A DNA stretch of 64,000 bases from Colwellia psychrerythraea 34H (GTDB lineage Bacteria > Pseudomonadota > Gammaproteobacteria > Enterobacterales > Alteromonadaceae). The stretch is from positions 4,526,001 through 4,590,000 of the forward strand of contig NC_003910.7 in NCBI RefSeq assembly GCF_000012325.1, read 5' to 3'. Shown piece by piece: positions 27,290 through 37,700 of the stretch. Positions within the stretch are counted from its first letter, which is position 1. Each line of letters begins with the position of its first letter. Both the position numbers and the translations under genes were made by a program. The notes beneath the pieces were generated by a model. It ran no database searches and had not been told where the DNA came from. It saw only the letters and a list, made by a program, of their open reading frames with translations.

Positions 27290-28694
27290 AATGCTTTAAT
27301 CCTGCGGGATCATCCAAGGTTCCCATTAAGGTCAATAACTGTAACGACAACTGTTGCCAATCACTTGCTATCTGTACGAGTTGTAAACGTAACTCTGTTA
27401 GCTCGCGTTGGTTATTAAGTACTTCTACCCATGATTTACGTCCTGAATTATATTGGCGTAAAAACGATGCCATCGTCGCTTCAACTTCATCTACTATATC
27501 TTTTTGTGAACGCATTAAGTCTCGCTGCACGCCCCTATTAATCATTAACACATTAACTTGGCGCCTAACATCATTCAAGGCAGATTTCACCTCTTCATCT
27601 GCGGCATTTAAACGCGCAGCAGCGGCGTTTACACGCCCTGCACTTACTAAGCCAAGTCCTTCCATATTACTTTCAAATACTAAGCCAGCCCGAGTTTGGT
27701 CGACATTTATATCGTTATCTAAAAAATCATACTCAACACGAAAAGAAATGGTCGGCAGTGATGCCACTTTTTCCTGTTTTAAATTTAAACGCACCACCTT
27801 AAGTTGCTCACGCTTATAGCGAATATTTGCATCATTTTTCATTACTAATTTATTAACCACCAAACGATCGGGCAAACCTAATAAACTATCATCAATAGCG
27901 CCTTCCGTTGAAACCCGTATTTGTGTTAATGCCTGTAACTCAGCTTGAGCCACTAATTCCTCACCCATAATACGTTGTAATCTTGAACGGGCTTGCAGTA
28001 AACGCGAGTAAGCTAAGCGGGTATCGGCATTAGAGGCTAACTGACCTTGTTGACGACGAGAAATGCGACCATGTAAGTTTTCATGTTCCTTAATATTCTG
28101 TTTTGCCACGGTAATACGTAGTTTAATCCCTTGTATTTTAGCGTAAATTTTTGCGGTATCGCTTATCAACTCACGCTGATTTTGTATTAAGCCCCATTGC
28201 TCAGCGGTATAATTGGCGGTCGCTTCATCAATCGCCGTATCTATTTTACCAAAGGCCCACAGCGGTTGATTTAAGCGTAGTGTTCCTTGGTCTGCATCAT
28301 TATTTAAATTGTTAGCCTGTGCAGACAGCGTGGGGTAGCGTCTCGCTTTTGCACTGTCTATATCCGCCTCATACGAATTAAGAGCCGCTTGTTGGCCCTT
28401 TAATGCTGGGTTATGAATGATAACCGCTTGTAACGCGTTTAAAAAATCACGTGGTAAGGTTCGCTTTTTAAGTTGTGTAAAATCCCCCTGTTTAAATAGC
28501 GTAACTGATGACATAGTCGAAGTATTATCCTCTATATTAGGAGTATACTGGGCCTGAAACTCTGCTGCCTCTATTGCCATTGATACCAGTACGATTAACG
28601 ACAACATGAGTAATGACAAGCTAGGCATAGATAAGGAATACCTGCGACTTAACCTGCCATTAGTTGTCCATACTTTTTGCATTTTTTTTTGCAT
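27279..28694 (-). CDS. TolC-family outer membrane channel protein of the type I system
   Basis: Outer-membrane efflux protein of 471 residues. The N terminus has a basic region and then a hydrophobic segment (LSLLMLSLIVLVSMAIEA) ending in a signal-peptidase-like site. Two OEP repeats follow, with long helices: FLNALQAVIIHNPALKGQQAALNSYEADIDSAKARRYP is abbreviated here to its ends, FLNALQAV and KARRYP, the classic TolC start of the first helix. The second half carries QYNSGRKSWVEVLNNQRELTELRLQL, again given only as QYNSGRKSWVEVLNNQ. It is tightly linked to the ABC exporter (11-nt overlap) and lies 70 nt after the sulfotransferase gene. Confidence 0.9.
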   Translation of the reverse strand: MQKKMQKVWTTNGRLSRRYSLSMPSLSLLMLSLIVLVSMAIEAAEFQAQYTPNIEDNTSTMSSVTLFKQGDFTQLKKRTLPRDFLNALQAVIIHNPALKGQQAALNSYEADIDSAKARRYPTLSAQANNLNNDADQGTLRLNQPLWAFGKIDTAIDEATANYTAEQWGLIQNQRELISDTAKIYAKIQGIKLRITVAKQNIKEHENLHGRISRRQQGQLASNADTRLAYSRLLQARSRLQRIMGEELVAQAELQALTQIRVSTEGAIDDSLLGLPDRLVVNKLVMKNDANIRYKREQLKVVRLNLKQEKVASLPTISFRVEYDFLDNDINVDQTRAGLVFESNMEGLGLVSAGRVNAAAARLNAADEEVKSALNDVRRQVNVLMINRGVQRDLMRSQKDIVDEVEATMASFLRQYNSGRKSWVEVLNNQRELTELRLQLVQIASDWQQLSLQLLTLMGTLDDPAGLKHYEQ

Positions 28695-28764
28695 TAAATA
28701 TTAAGCCTCTGTTCGATTAATAAACACCTCAAGTCTGAATAGTAAGACGTAGTTGTGCTATTTT

Positions 28765-31467
28765 TTATTGAGAAACTGTCGTTTTCGTCGTAAAAGCATC
28801 ACTGGTGAAATGTTCATCATAGGTAACGGCATTATTGGCATCATTGGCAGTCGTTCGTTGGTTACCTTTCTTAAACGCCGCTATTTTATTGGTTTCACCT
28901 TCTTGCTCGTATGCTTTCAATAAGTTTTGTCGCCATTCTTTTTGCCAAGGACAGCTAGCAACTGCTTTTTCAAAGTGCCTAATACCATCTTGAGCATGGT
29001 TTTTAGTCAAATAAACCAGCCCGATCATATAATGACACGCTGCATGACCAGGGTTATGATGTAGCATCTTTTTAAAGCACATTTCAGCATCATCAAGCTT
29101 ACCCTCTTTGTATAGTGCGACACCGTCAGTTAAAAAACCGGGCTCAGGCAAGGTGAGCAAATCAGTTATAGGGTGTGATACTATTTTTGCATTAGTACCT
29201 TTGATTAATGGTGTTAACCGAGTTTGATAACGCAGCCACTTACCTTTTGATGTTTTATAAATAGGTTGTCGTACCTGCCAAACACTGGCTGTTTTCACTG
29301 TACGTACTAACTCATTAAATTTAAGTACTTTGGGTTGCCAGTTTACGCCAATATAACTCAACATTTTACGGGCGCAGCCTTCTATGTCGTCAACGACATC
29401 TTCATAATTAATTTCTAGAATTTCATCAGGAAAGGTTTGCTGCCAATGATGCATTAACAGATTATGATCGGCTAATTGTTCTCCAATATGCTCTAGATCA
29501 TAGGCAAAGCCCATACCGCCATGCTTAGCTTGATAATCAGTAAAATAATTCGACATAGCTATGTCGCGTGGGTCGCGACGTACTGAAATGATTTTAGCGT
29601 TGGGAAATAAAAATTTAATTAAACCAATATTTTCAAAATTATGCGGCATTTTATCCACCACGTATTTTGATTCTGGCTTAGTTTCAGCGGCGAGTTCTTG
29701 TAATTCTTTTAACATATTATTGGCAATACCTGCGATGGTATCGGCATTAAAATCGTCAATACAATCGGGGTATTGTCGACCAGAGCCAGTGTGGCGTTCC
29801 CAGCGATTTATCCCTTGTATAACTTGCGGAATAACACCTAACTCACCGGCACCAAAAATATCACTGTGCCCGGATAATATTTGTTCAACCAAAGTAGTAC
29901 CCGAGCGCGGCATGCCTAACACATATACCGGTATTGTTGATTCAATACCGTAGTTAGGACGATGCTGATACAAGGTTTTGTTAAAACAAGCACGTAATCT
30001 TGCACAGTCTTCGCGGTGTTTTTGAGCATTGTATGATAAAAACTTTTTACTGGCGTTATTAGCCTGTTCAGCAAATCTAAAGGCTTTATTATAGTCCTTC
30101 TTTTTTTCCCACGCGGCTGCTAATTGGAACAAAATACCGGCGCGCAACGAGCCTTCCATGCTAGGTTTATTGGCCGCGATAGCCATTTTATCTAAGGCTT
30201 CTACATCATCAGGAAAACGCCGGACATTAATTAGTGCCGAACACCCTTTCAGTAGGTCAATATCTTTAATACGTTCAAATAAGGCTACTGCTTCATCAAT
30301 ATTCCCCTGCTGCATTTGTTGCTGACCTAATCCTTGCAGTGCCGGTAAAAAATGGCTGTGCTCAGCCAAAATATCACGATAGAGCTTCTCTGAAACTTCA
30401 AAATTTTGCTCTTGGCATTCCACTTCAGCTAAAGCATTGTTTGCCTGTGCTTGTTTCATTTTAATCAACACTAAGGATTGTTCATCTGTAATCTCTAGCG
30501 CTTCTGCCAAACTGACAGCCCGTACTGCCGCTTTGCGTGCCTTTTTATCAAAACGGTGCAAGCAGGCTGTTGATAACTGCACCCAAAGGTCACTATTTCC
30601 TTCATCCTTTTTTAACGCTTTTTGCAGTAAACTAATCGCCTGCATAAAGTGCCCTTGTACCTGCGCTAGTTCAGCAAGTGCCATGCATAGCTCTACGTTA
30701 TTGTTATACTGCTTTAAGTATTCACGTAGAATATTCGTTGCTTGTTGATGAAAATTTTTTTCCGCTAACACTTGGCTATAGCTTTTAACGTATTGTACTA
30801 ATACGGCTTCATCATAGTCACCCGCTTGTTGTCGCACACTTAACTGAGTAAGCCATTCTTCAGCAGGGCAAAATAAACCTTGTACTACCCATAGTTGTAA
30901 TTGCGTAGTGTTCAGTTGAAACCAATATTGCTGGTAAAGCGGATCACCGACCTTATGATAATTAACTAACACTTCTGTTGCGCTATCGAGCTGTTTTTGT
31001 GCCTGGTTGAGCTCATTTTGTGCAATATATACGGCCACTAAATTGCGGTGTACGATGAAGCGCTCAGGAGTGATTATTAGTGATTTTTCAAAAAAGTGTT
31101 GTGCTTCAGCTAAGCGACCAGAAGCTAAATAACAGTATGCTAAGCGTGCCAGAGCTAATGCATGGTTACCTTGTTCCATCAAGATATCACTTAACATTTT
31201 AATGGCGTCATCTATACGCTGCATCACAATTAACACCACAGCCAAATCACAGCGGGCATCGACATCAAGCACGTCAAAATGTTTAAGCGATTGTTGGTAT
31301 AAGGCTTGGGTATTTTCTTTTAATCCCATATGGGCGTTAGCTGTAGCTAACAAGGGCAATACTGCTGGGTTGCCGCTGTCATACCAAAGTGATTGCGCTA
31401 ATTCGAGCAAACTAGGGTATTGTTGATTTTCGGCAAGTTGTCGCAACAGAATTAATTCGTTCATCAC
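28765..31467 (-). CDS. TPR-repeat sulfotransferase family protein
   Basis: A 900-residue fusion: about 480 residues of TPR-like helical repeats (LARLAYCYLASGRLAEAQHF and similar), then a PAPS-dependent sulfotransferase domain, then two further TPRs near the C terminus (AACHYMIGLVYLTKNHAQDG). The PAPS 5'-phosphosulfate loop reads VLGMPRSGTTLVEQILSGH at about residue 516, and the 3'-phosphate motif is ISVRRDPRDIAMSNYF. KMPHNFENIGLI lies between them. These features match Sulfotransfer_1/TPST-like bacterial proteins. There is no signal peptide, so it is probably cytosolic. It lies between the adhesin gene and the type I exporter genes on the same strand, suggesting that it acts on the adhesin or a linked surface product. 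The acceptor is unknown. Confidence 0.88.
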   Translation of the reverse strand: MMNELILLRQLAENQQYPSLLELAQSLWYDSGNPAVLPLLATANAHMGLKENTQALYQQSLKHFDVLDVDARCDLAVVLIVMQRIDDAIKMLSDILMEQGNHALALARLAYCYLASGRLAEAQHFFEKSLIITPERFIVHRNLVAVYIAQNELNQAQKQLDSATEVLVNYHKVGDPLYQQYWFQLNTTQLQLWVVQGLFCPAEEWLTQLSVRQQAGDYDEAVLVQYVKSYSQVLAEKNFHQQATNILREYLKQYNNNVELCMALAELAQVQGHFMQAISLLQKALKKDEGNSDLWVQLSTACLHRFDKKARKAAVRAVSLAEALEITDEQSLVLIKMKQAQANNALAEVECQEQNFEVSEKLYRDILAEHSHFLPALQGLGQQQMQQGNIDEAVALFERIKDIDLLKGCSALINVRRFPDDVEALDKMAIAANKPSMEGSLRAGILFQLAAAWEKKKDYNKAFRFAEQANNASKKFLSYNAQKHREDCARLRACFNKTLYQHRPNYGIESTIPVYVLGMPRSGTTLVEQILSGHSDIFGAGELGVIPQVIQGINRWERHTGSGRQYPDCIDDFNADTIAGIANNMLKELQELAAETKPESKYVVDKMPHNFENIGLIKFLFPNAKIISVRRDPRDIAMSNYFTDYQAKHGGMGFAYDLEHIGEQLADHNLLMHHWQQTFPDEILEINYEDVVDDIEGCARKMLSYIGVNWQPKVLKFNELVRTVKTASVWQVRQPIYKTSKGKWLRYQTRLTPLIKGTNAKIVSHPITDLLTLPEPGFLTDGVALYKEGKLDDAEMCFKKMLHHNPGHAACHYMIGLVYLTKNHAQDGIRHFEKAVASCPWQKEWRQNLLKAYEQEGETNKIAAFKKGNQRTTANDANNAVTYDEHFTSDAFTTKTTVSQ

Positions 31468-31774
31468 TACTTCTTCATATTGTTATTAGTTAATTTCTAA
31501 GTGAATCAAGGTTTATTCACTTTTATTTAAGCACTATCCCAATAAAACCTTAATAGGACGAATGTATAAAGGCTTTGATTAGCTAAGTTATCAAATTAAT
31601 GAACAAAGGTTTTATGCCGCTGCCCAGAGCCTAAAACATGATATAACAAAAATATGTCAGCATTACGAACACACTAAACAACGCTGTTTATCAAGCCAAC
31701 GAACAATGTCGTTGGCGACAAATTATGATCAGTGTTGGTAACAATGGTAACTGGCAACCTTTACCGATGAAGCG
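31468..31774. other. Gap between adhesin and sulfotransferase genes
   Basis: 307 nt with no gene I can support. It contains the start region of the sulfotransferase gene (no promoter I can name) and a short plus-strand open stretch crossing the adhesin 3' end with no family resemblance. There is no terminator with a clear T run after the adhesin. Confidence 0.4.
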
Positions 31775-34700
31775 CTACGCGAGACCTTGGCTGGTCATTA
31801 TGCCCACTGGCATGGTATTAGTGTATAACTCGCCGCCTGCCCCAGCGTCTAGCTGCATATTAGGTACTATTCCGGTCCAAATATCAAAAGTGTCGCTTCC
31901 TCCGTCTACATTACGAAACAACGTCCCCTCCTGATTAATAACCACGACTGTCGTTGGACCAGCAGCCAATAGGTTTAATGCACTATTCGTTTCGGATACG
32001 GAAGTCACCGAAACGTTACCCGCTCCACCTTTTAAATCCAAGCCATTCCCGGCGATTATCACTCGGTCATCGCTGCCCAAATTATCCGCCCCCGACCATA
32101 AACCCCATGTCCCATTTGCACTGTTTTCATTAGTGAGTAAAGTACTAACACTCGAATTGACCTTAATGTAGATCGTATAAGTTGTATTACTGTCGAATGT
32201 TCGGCTTGAATGGTCCGATGAAGTCCCTCCGACTAAATCAAACACCACGACAGTTTCATTGACCACCACTGCAGTATCTATAGCGAAGTTATCTGATGTA
32301 ACGGGGTCTGTTGGCACATTTCCTGCTAAATCAGCTATCCCCGTATTGACTACGGTTATAGTATTGCTCGTATCTGTGATCCCATCTGTTGGTGTAAATG
32401 TACCGGTCCATGTCACGCCGCTATCACTTGTACTAATTGCCGACAGTGTGCCGTTTGCACTCGTTAAATCAATGTCGTCGTTAGTAAAATTGGTTACCGC
32501 CTCACTAAAAGTAATTGTTAAAGTCGCCGTTTCACTTTTAGCTAAGTCTGTATCACTTAATACAACACTGTTAATAATCGGTGCGACTTCATCCAGATCA
32601 TTAATATCAAGCGTGACGACTTGTTCACTACTGTTATTGCCGGTATCGGTCGCCACCACGATAAAGCTGTAATCGGCTTTGGTTTCATCATCCGGATTGG
32701 CCGTTAAGGTCACTGCTCCTGTACTGCTGTTGATGGTAAATAATGCGGCATCATCACCGGTTTTCAAGCTGTACACCGTTGCGCCTATAGCAACATCACC
32801 GCTATCGGTTGACGTGACCGTGTACACCACTTGACCAGCACCACTGTTTTCATCAATAGCGGTTGCTGTCGCCGCCGAGGTGATCGTCGGCGCGATTTCA
32901 TCAAGATCGGTAATATCAAGCGTGACCGCTTTTTCGCTGTTGTTACCGGGCGAATCAGTAGCCACCACGGTAAAATTGTAATCGGCTTTGGTTTCATCAT
33001 TCGGATTGGCGGTTAAGGTCACCGCTCCCGAAGTGCTGTTGATGGTAAATAAGGCTGCGTCGTCAACGGCTTTTAAGCTATAAAGCGTTGCGCCAGTGGC
33101 AATATCACCGCTATCGGTTGACGTGACCGTGTATACTACTTGGCCAGCACCACTGTTTTCATCAATAGCTGTCGCGCTTGAAGCTGAAGTGATCGTTGGT
33201 GCAACTTCATCAAGATCAGTAATATCGAGCGTGATCGCTTTTTCGCTGCTGTTACCGGCACCATCACTTGCCACTACGGTAAAGTTGTAATTGGCTTTGC
33301 CTTCATCATCCGGATTGGCCGTTAAGGTCACCGCCCCGGTGCTGCTGTTGATGGTAAATAAGGCCGCATCATCTCCACTTTTTAAGCTGTAGGTCGTTGC
33401 GTCGGTAGCAATATCACCATTGTCAGTTGACATGACCGTGTAAACCACTTGGCCAGCACCACTATTTTCATCAATAGCTGCCGCTATCGCCGCCGAGGTT
33501 ATCGTCGGCGCGACTTCATCAAGATCAATAATATCAAGCGTGATCGCTTTTTCGCTGCTGTTACCGGCACCATCACTCGCCACCACAGTAAAGTTGTAAT
33601 CAGCTTTGCTTTCATCATCCGGATCGGCCGTTAAGGTCACCGCCCCGGTACTGCTATTGATGGTAAATAAGGCCACATCATCCCCACTTTTTAAGCTGTA
33701 GGTCGTTGCGCCGGTAGCAATATCACCATTGTCAGTTGACGTGACCGTGTACACCACTTGGCCAGCCCCACTGTTTTCATCAAGTGCGGTCGCGCTTGAA
33801 GCTGAAGTAATAATTGGTCCAACTTCATCAAGATCGGTAATATCTAGCGTGATCGCTTTTTCGCTGCTGTTACCGGCACCATCACTTGCCACCACAGTAA
33901 AGTTGTAATCTGCTTTGCTTTCATCATCCGGGTTGGCCGTTAAGGTCACCGCCCCCGTACTGCTGTTGATGGTAAATAAGGCCGCATCATCTCCGGCTTT
34001 TAAGCTGTAGGTCGTTGCGCCGGTAGCAATATCACCATTGTCAGTTGACGTGACCGTGTATACCACTTGGCCGGCGCCACTGTTTTCATCAAGGGCTATC
34101 GCGCTTGAAGCTGAAGTGATTGTTGGTGCAACATCATCAAGATCAATAATATCAAGCGTGATCGCTTGCTCAGTGCTGTTACCAGCACCATCACTCGCGA
34201 CCACAGTAAAGTTGTAATCGGCTTTGCTTTCATCATCTGGATTGGCCGTTAAGGTCACCGCCCCGGTACTGCTATTGATGGTAAATAAGGCCGCATCATC
34301 ACTGGCTTTTAAGCTGTAAGCCGTTGCACCCGTGGCAATATCACCGCTATCGGTTGACGTGACCGTGTAGACCACTTGGCCAGCGCCACTGTTTTCATCA
34401 AGGGCGGTCGCGCTTGAAGCTGAAGTGATCGTTGGTGCAACTTCATCAAGATCAGTAATATCGAGCGTGGTCACTTTTTCGCTGCTGTTACCGGCACCAT
34501 CACTTGCCACTACGGTAAAGTTGTAATCGGCTTTGCTTTCATCATCCGGATTGGCCGTTAAGGTCACCGCCCCCGAACTGCTGTTAATGGTAAATAAAGC
34601 TGCATCATCACCGGCTTTTAAGCTGTAAACCGTTACGCCCGTGGCAATATCACCGCTATCAGTTGACGTGACCGTATATACCACTTGGCCAGCACCACTG

Positions 34701-37700
34701 TTTTCATCAAGGGCGGTTGCTGTTGTCGCCGAGGTGATTGTTGGCGCGACATCATCAAGATCAGTAATATCAAGTGTGATCGCTTGCTCAGTGCTATTAC
34801 CAGCGGCATCGCTCGCCACCACGGTAAAGTTGTAATCGGCTTTGCTTTCATCATCCGGATTGGCCGTTAAGGTCACCGCCCCGGTGCTGCTGTTGATGGT
34901 AAATAAGGCCGCATCATCTCCCGCTTTTAAGCTGTAAACCGTTGCACCGGTAGCAATATCTCCGTTATCGGTTGACGTGACCGTATACACCACTTGACTG
35001 GCACCACTGTTTTCATCAATAGCTGCCGCTATCGACGCCGAGGTGATCGTCGGCGCGACTTCATCAAGATCGGTAATATCGAGCGTGATCGATTGCTCAC
35101 GGCTGTTACCGGCGGTATCAGTCGCCACCACAGTAAAGTTGTAATCGGCTCTGATTTCATCATCCGGATTGGCTGTTAAGGTCACCGCCCCGGTACTGCT
35201 ATTGATGGTAAATAAGGCCGCATCATCACTGGTTTTTAAGCTGTAAGCCGTTGCGCCCGTGGCAATATCACCGCTATCGGTTGAGGTGACCGTGTAGACC
35301 ACTTGGCCAGCACCACTGTTTTCATCAAGGGCGGTCGCGCTTGAAGCTGAAGTGATCGTTGGTGCAACTTCATCAAGATCGGTAATATCGAGCGTGATCA
35401 CTTGCTCGCTGCTGTTACCAGCGGTATCAGTCGCCACCACGGTAAAGCTGTAATCGGCTTTGGTTTCATCATCCGGATTGGCAGTTAACGTCACCGCCCC
35501 GGTACTGCTGTTGATAGTAAATAAGGCTGCATCATCTCCCGCTTTTAAGCTGTAAGCCGTTACACCCGTGGCAATATCACCGCTATCGGTTGACGTGACC
35601 GTATACACCACTTGACCCACGCCGCTATTTTCATCTATAGCGGTTGCTGTCACCGACGAGGTTATCGTCGGCGCGACATCATCAAGATCGGTAATATCGA
35701 GCGTGATCGCTTGTTCAGTGCTGTTACCAGCACTATCACTTGCCACTACGGTAAAGTTGTAATCGGCTTTGGTTTCATCATCCGGATTGGCTATTAACGT
35801 CACCTCCCCGGTACCACTATTGATGGTAAATAAGGCTGCATCATCACCGATTTTTAAGCTGTAAGCCGTTGCGCCCGTAGCAATATCACCGCTATCGGTT
35901 GACGTGACCGTGTAGACCACTTGTCCGGCGCCACTGTTTTCATCAAGGGCTGCCGCTATCGCCGTCGAGGTAATCGTCGGCGCAACTTCATCAAGATCGA
36001 TAATATCGAGTGTGATCGCTTGCTCAGTGCTGTTACCAGCACTATCACTTGCCACTACGGTAAAGTTGTAATCAGCTTTGGTTTCATCATCCGGATCGGC
36101 AGATAAAGTCACCGCCCCGGTACTGCTGTTGATGGTAAATAAGGCTGCATCATCACCGGTTTTTAAGCTGTAATCCGTGCTGCCCGAAGAAACATCATCG
36201 CTATCAGTTGACGTGACAGTGTATACCACTTGACCGGCACCACTGTTTTCATCAAGGGCGGTCGCGCTTGAAGCTGAGGTGATTGTTGGCGCAACATCAT
36301 CAAGATCGATAATATCAAGCGTGATCGCTTGTTCTCTGCTGTTACCAGCGGCATCGCTCGCCAGCACGGTAAAGTTGTAATCGGCTTTGGTTTCATCATC
36401 CGGATCGGCCGTTAACGTCACTGCCCCGGTACTGCTGTTGATGTTAAATAGGGCCGCATCATCACCGGCTTTTAAGCTGTAAGACGTTGCGCCCGTGGTA
36501 ATATCACTGCTATCAGTTGACGTGACTGTGTACACCACTTGTCCGGAGCCACTGTTTTCATCGATTGTGCTAGCCGTGCTTGCTGACGTAATCGTCGGCG
36601 CGACTTCATCAAGATCGGTAATATCGAACGTGACTGATTGCTCACTAATGTTACCTGCCGGATCGCTCGCCACTAAGGTAAAATTGTAATCGGCTTTGCT
36701 TTCATAATCAGGATTTGCCGTTAAGATCACCGTCCCCGTACTACTGTTGATAGCAAATAAAGATGCATCATCACCCGTTAAGCTAAACCTGGCATTCTCA
36801 TCATTAGTGACTGCTTGATAAACAACCTGGTGAGTACCACTGTTTTCATCTAAATCAGACGCAAGAGAGCTAGAATCAAAAACTGCGCTAGTGGTATCTA
36901 CATTAATAAAGGCTGCCGGACTTATAACTTGTTCACTTATATGAGAGGTAACTGCAATACGTCCCTCACCGGCAGCATTAATAACTGAGCCAGGGACTAA
37001 AATGGTTGCTACGCCATCTATCAGCTCAGCACCACTAATTTCAACAATATGAAATTGGTTACCCCATTGGATAACAACCGAATCACCAATGTTTACATTG
37101 TCTACCTGAACAGCTACACCTGCTTCACTTTCGACTTTATTAACACTGCCCCGCTCCGTATCAATGACAGGAGGTTTAATCAATGCGGCGGCTAAGTCAG
37201 CCTTTTCAGCATTCACACCTGCTTCAAATGCCTCCAACCCGTCCTGCAGTAATTCAAATCCAGACTTTGTAAAGGCCAACTCACCATCAGCCTGCGTTTC
37301 TATCTCGATTCTTATTTTATTAATGGTCACATCAATACTCAGCATTGATGTTGAATCACTCCCACCCGAGCTTGCTAATGCATTCTCTGTTCCTGATAGC
37401 AATGCCAAAATATTACCATATTGCTCGGCGGCATTAAGGCCATCTGAACTGTCATAATCGTCATCTAAAATAGTTGTTACTGGGGCTAATATGTCTTCAA
37501 CATCAAATAACTTGGAAACCTCAGCGTTTACTGCAACATTTTCTGTTGTTACTTTATTGTCTTCACCAATACCTGCCTGACGCGAAGCAAGCTCAGTTAA
37601 AGGAGTAATGCTCATAGTGACATCACCAAAGCCATCAGTGTGTCCCATTGCACGCAGTGACGAATCGCCTAAACTAACAAGTTTCCCAGTAGTTTCATCT

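Noticed and set aside
34633..36399. Several 60-80 codon antisense and shifted frames recurring every 309 bp
   Set aside because: They are shadows of the adhesin repeats; their spacing simply follows the repeat unit.
32580..36900. CRISPR array or integron cassette array
   Set aside because: The 309-bp units are contiguous in-frame coding repeats without short identical repeats and unique spacers.
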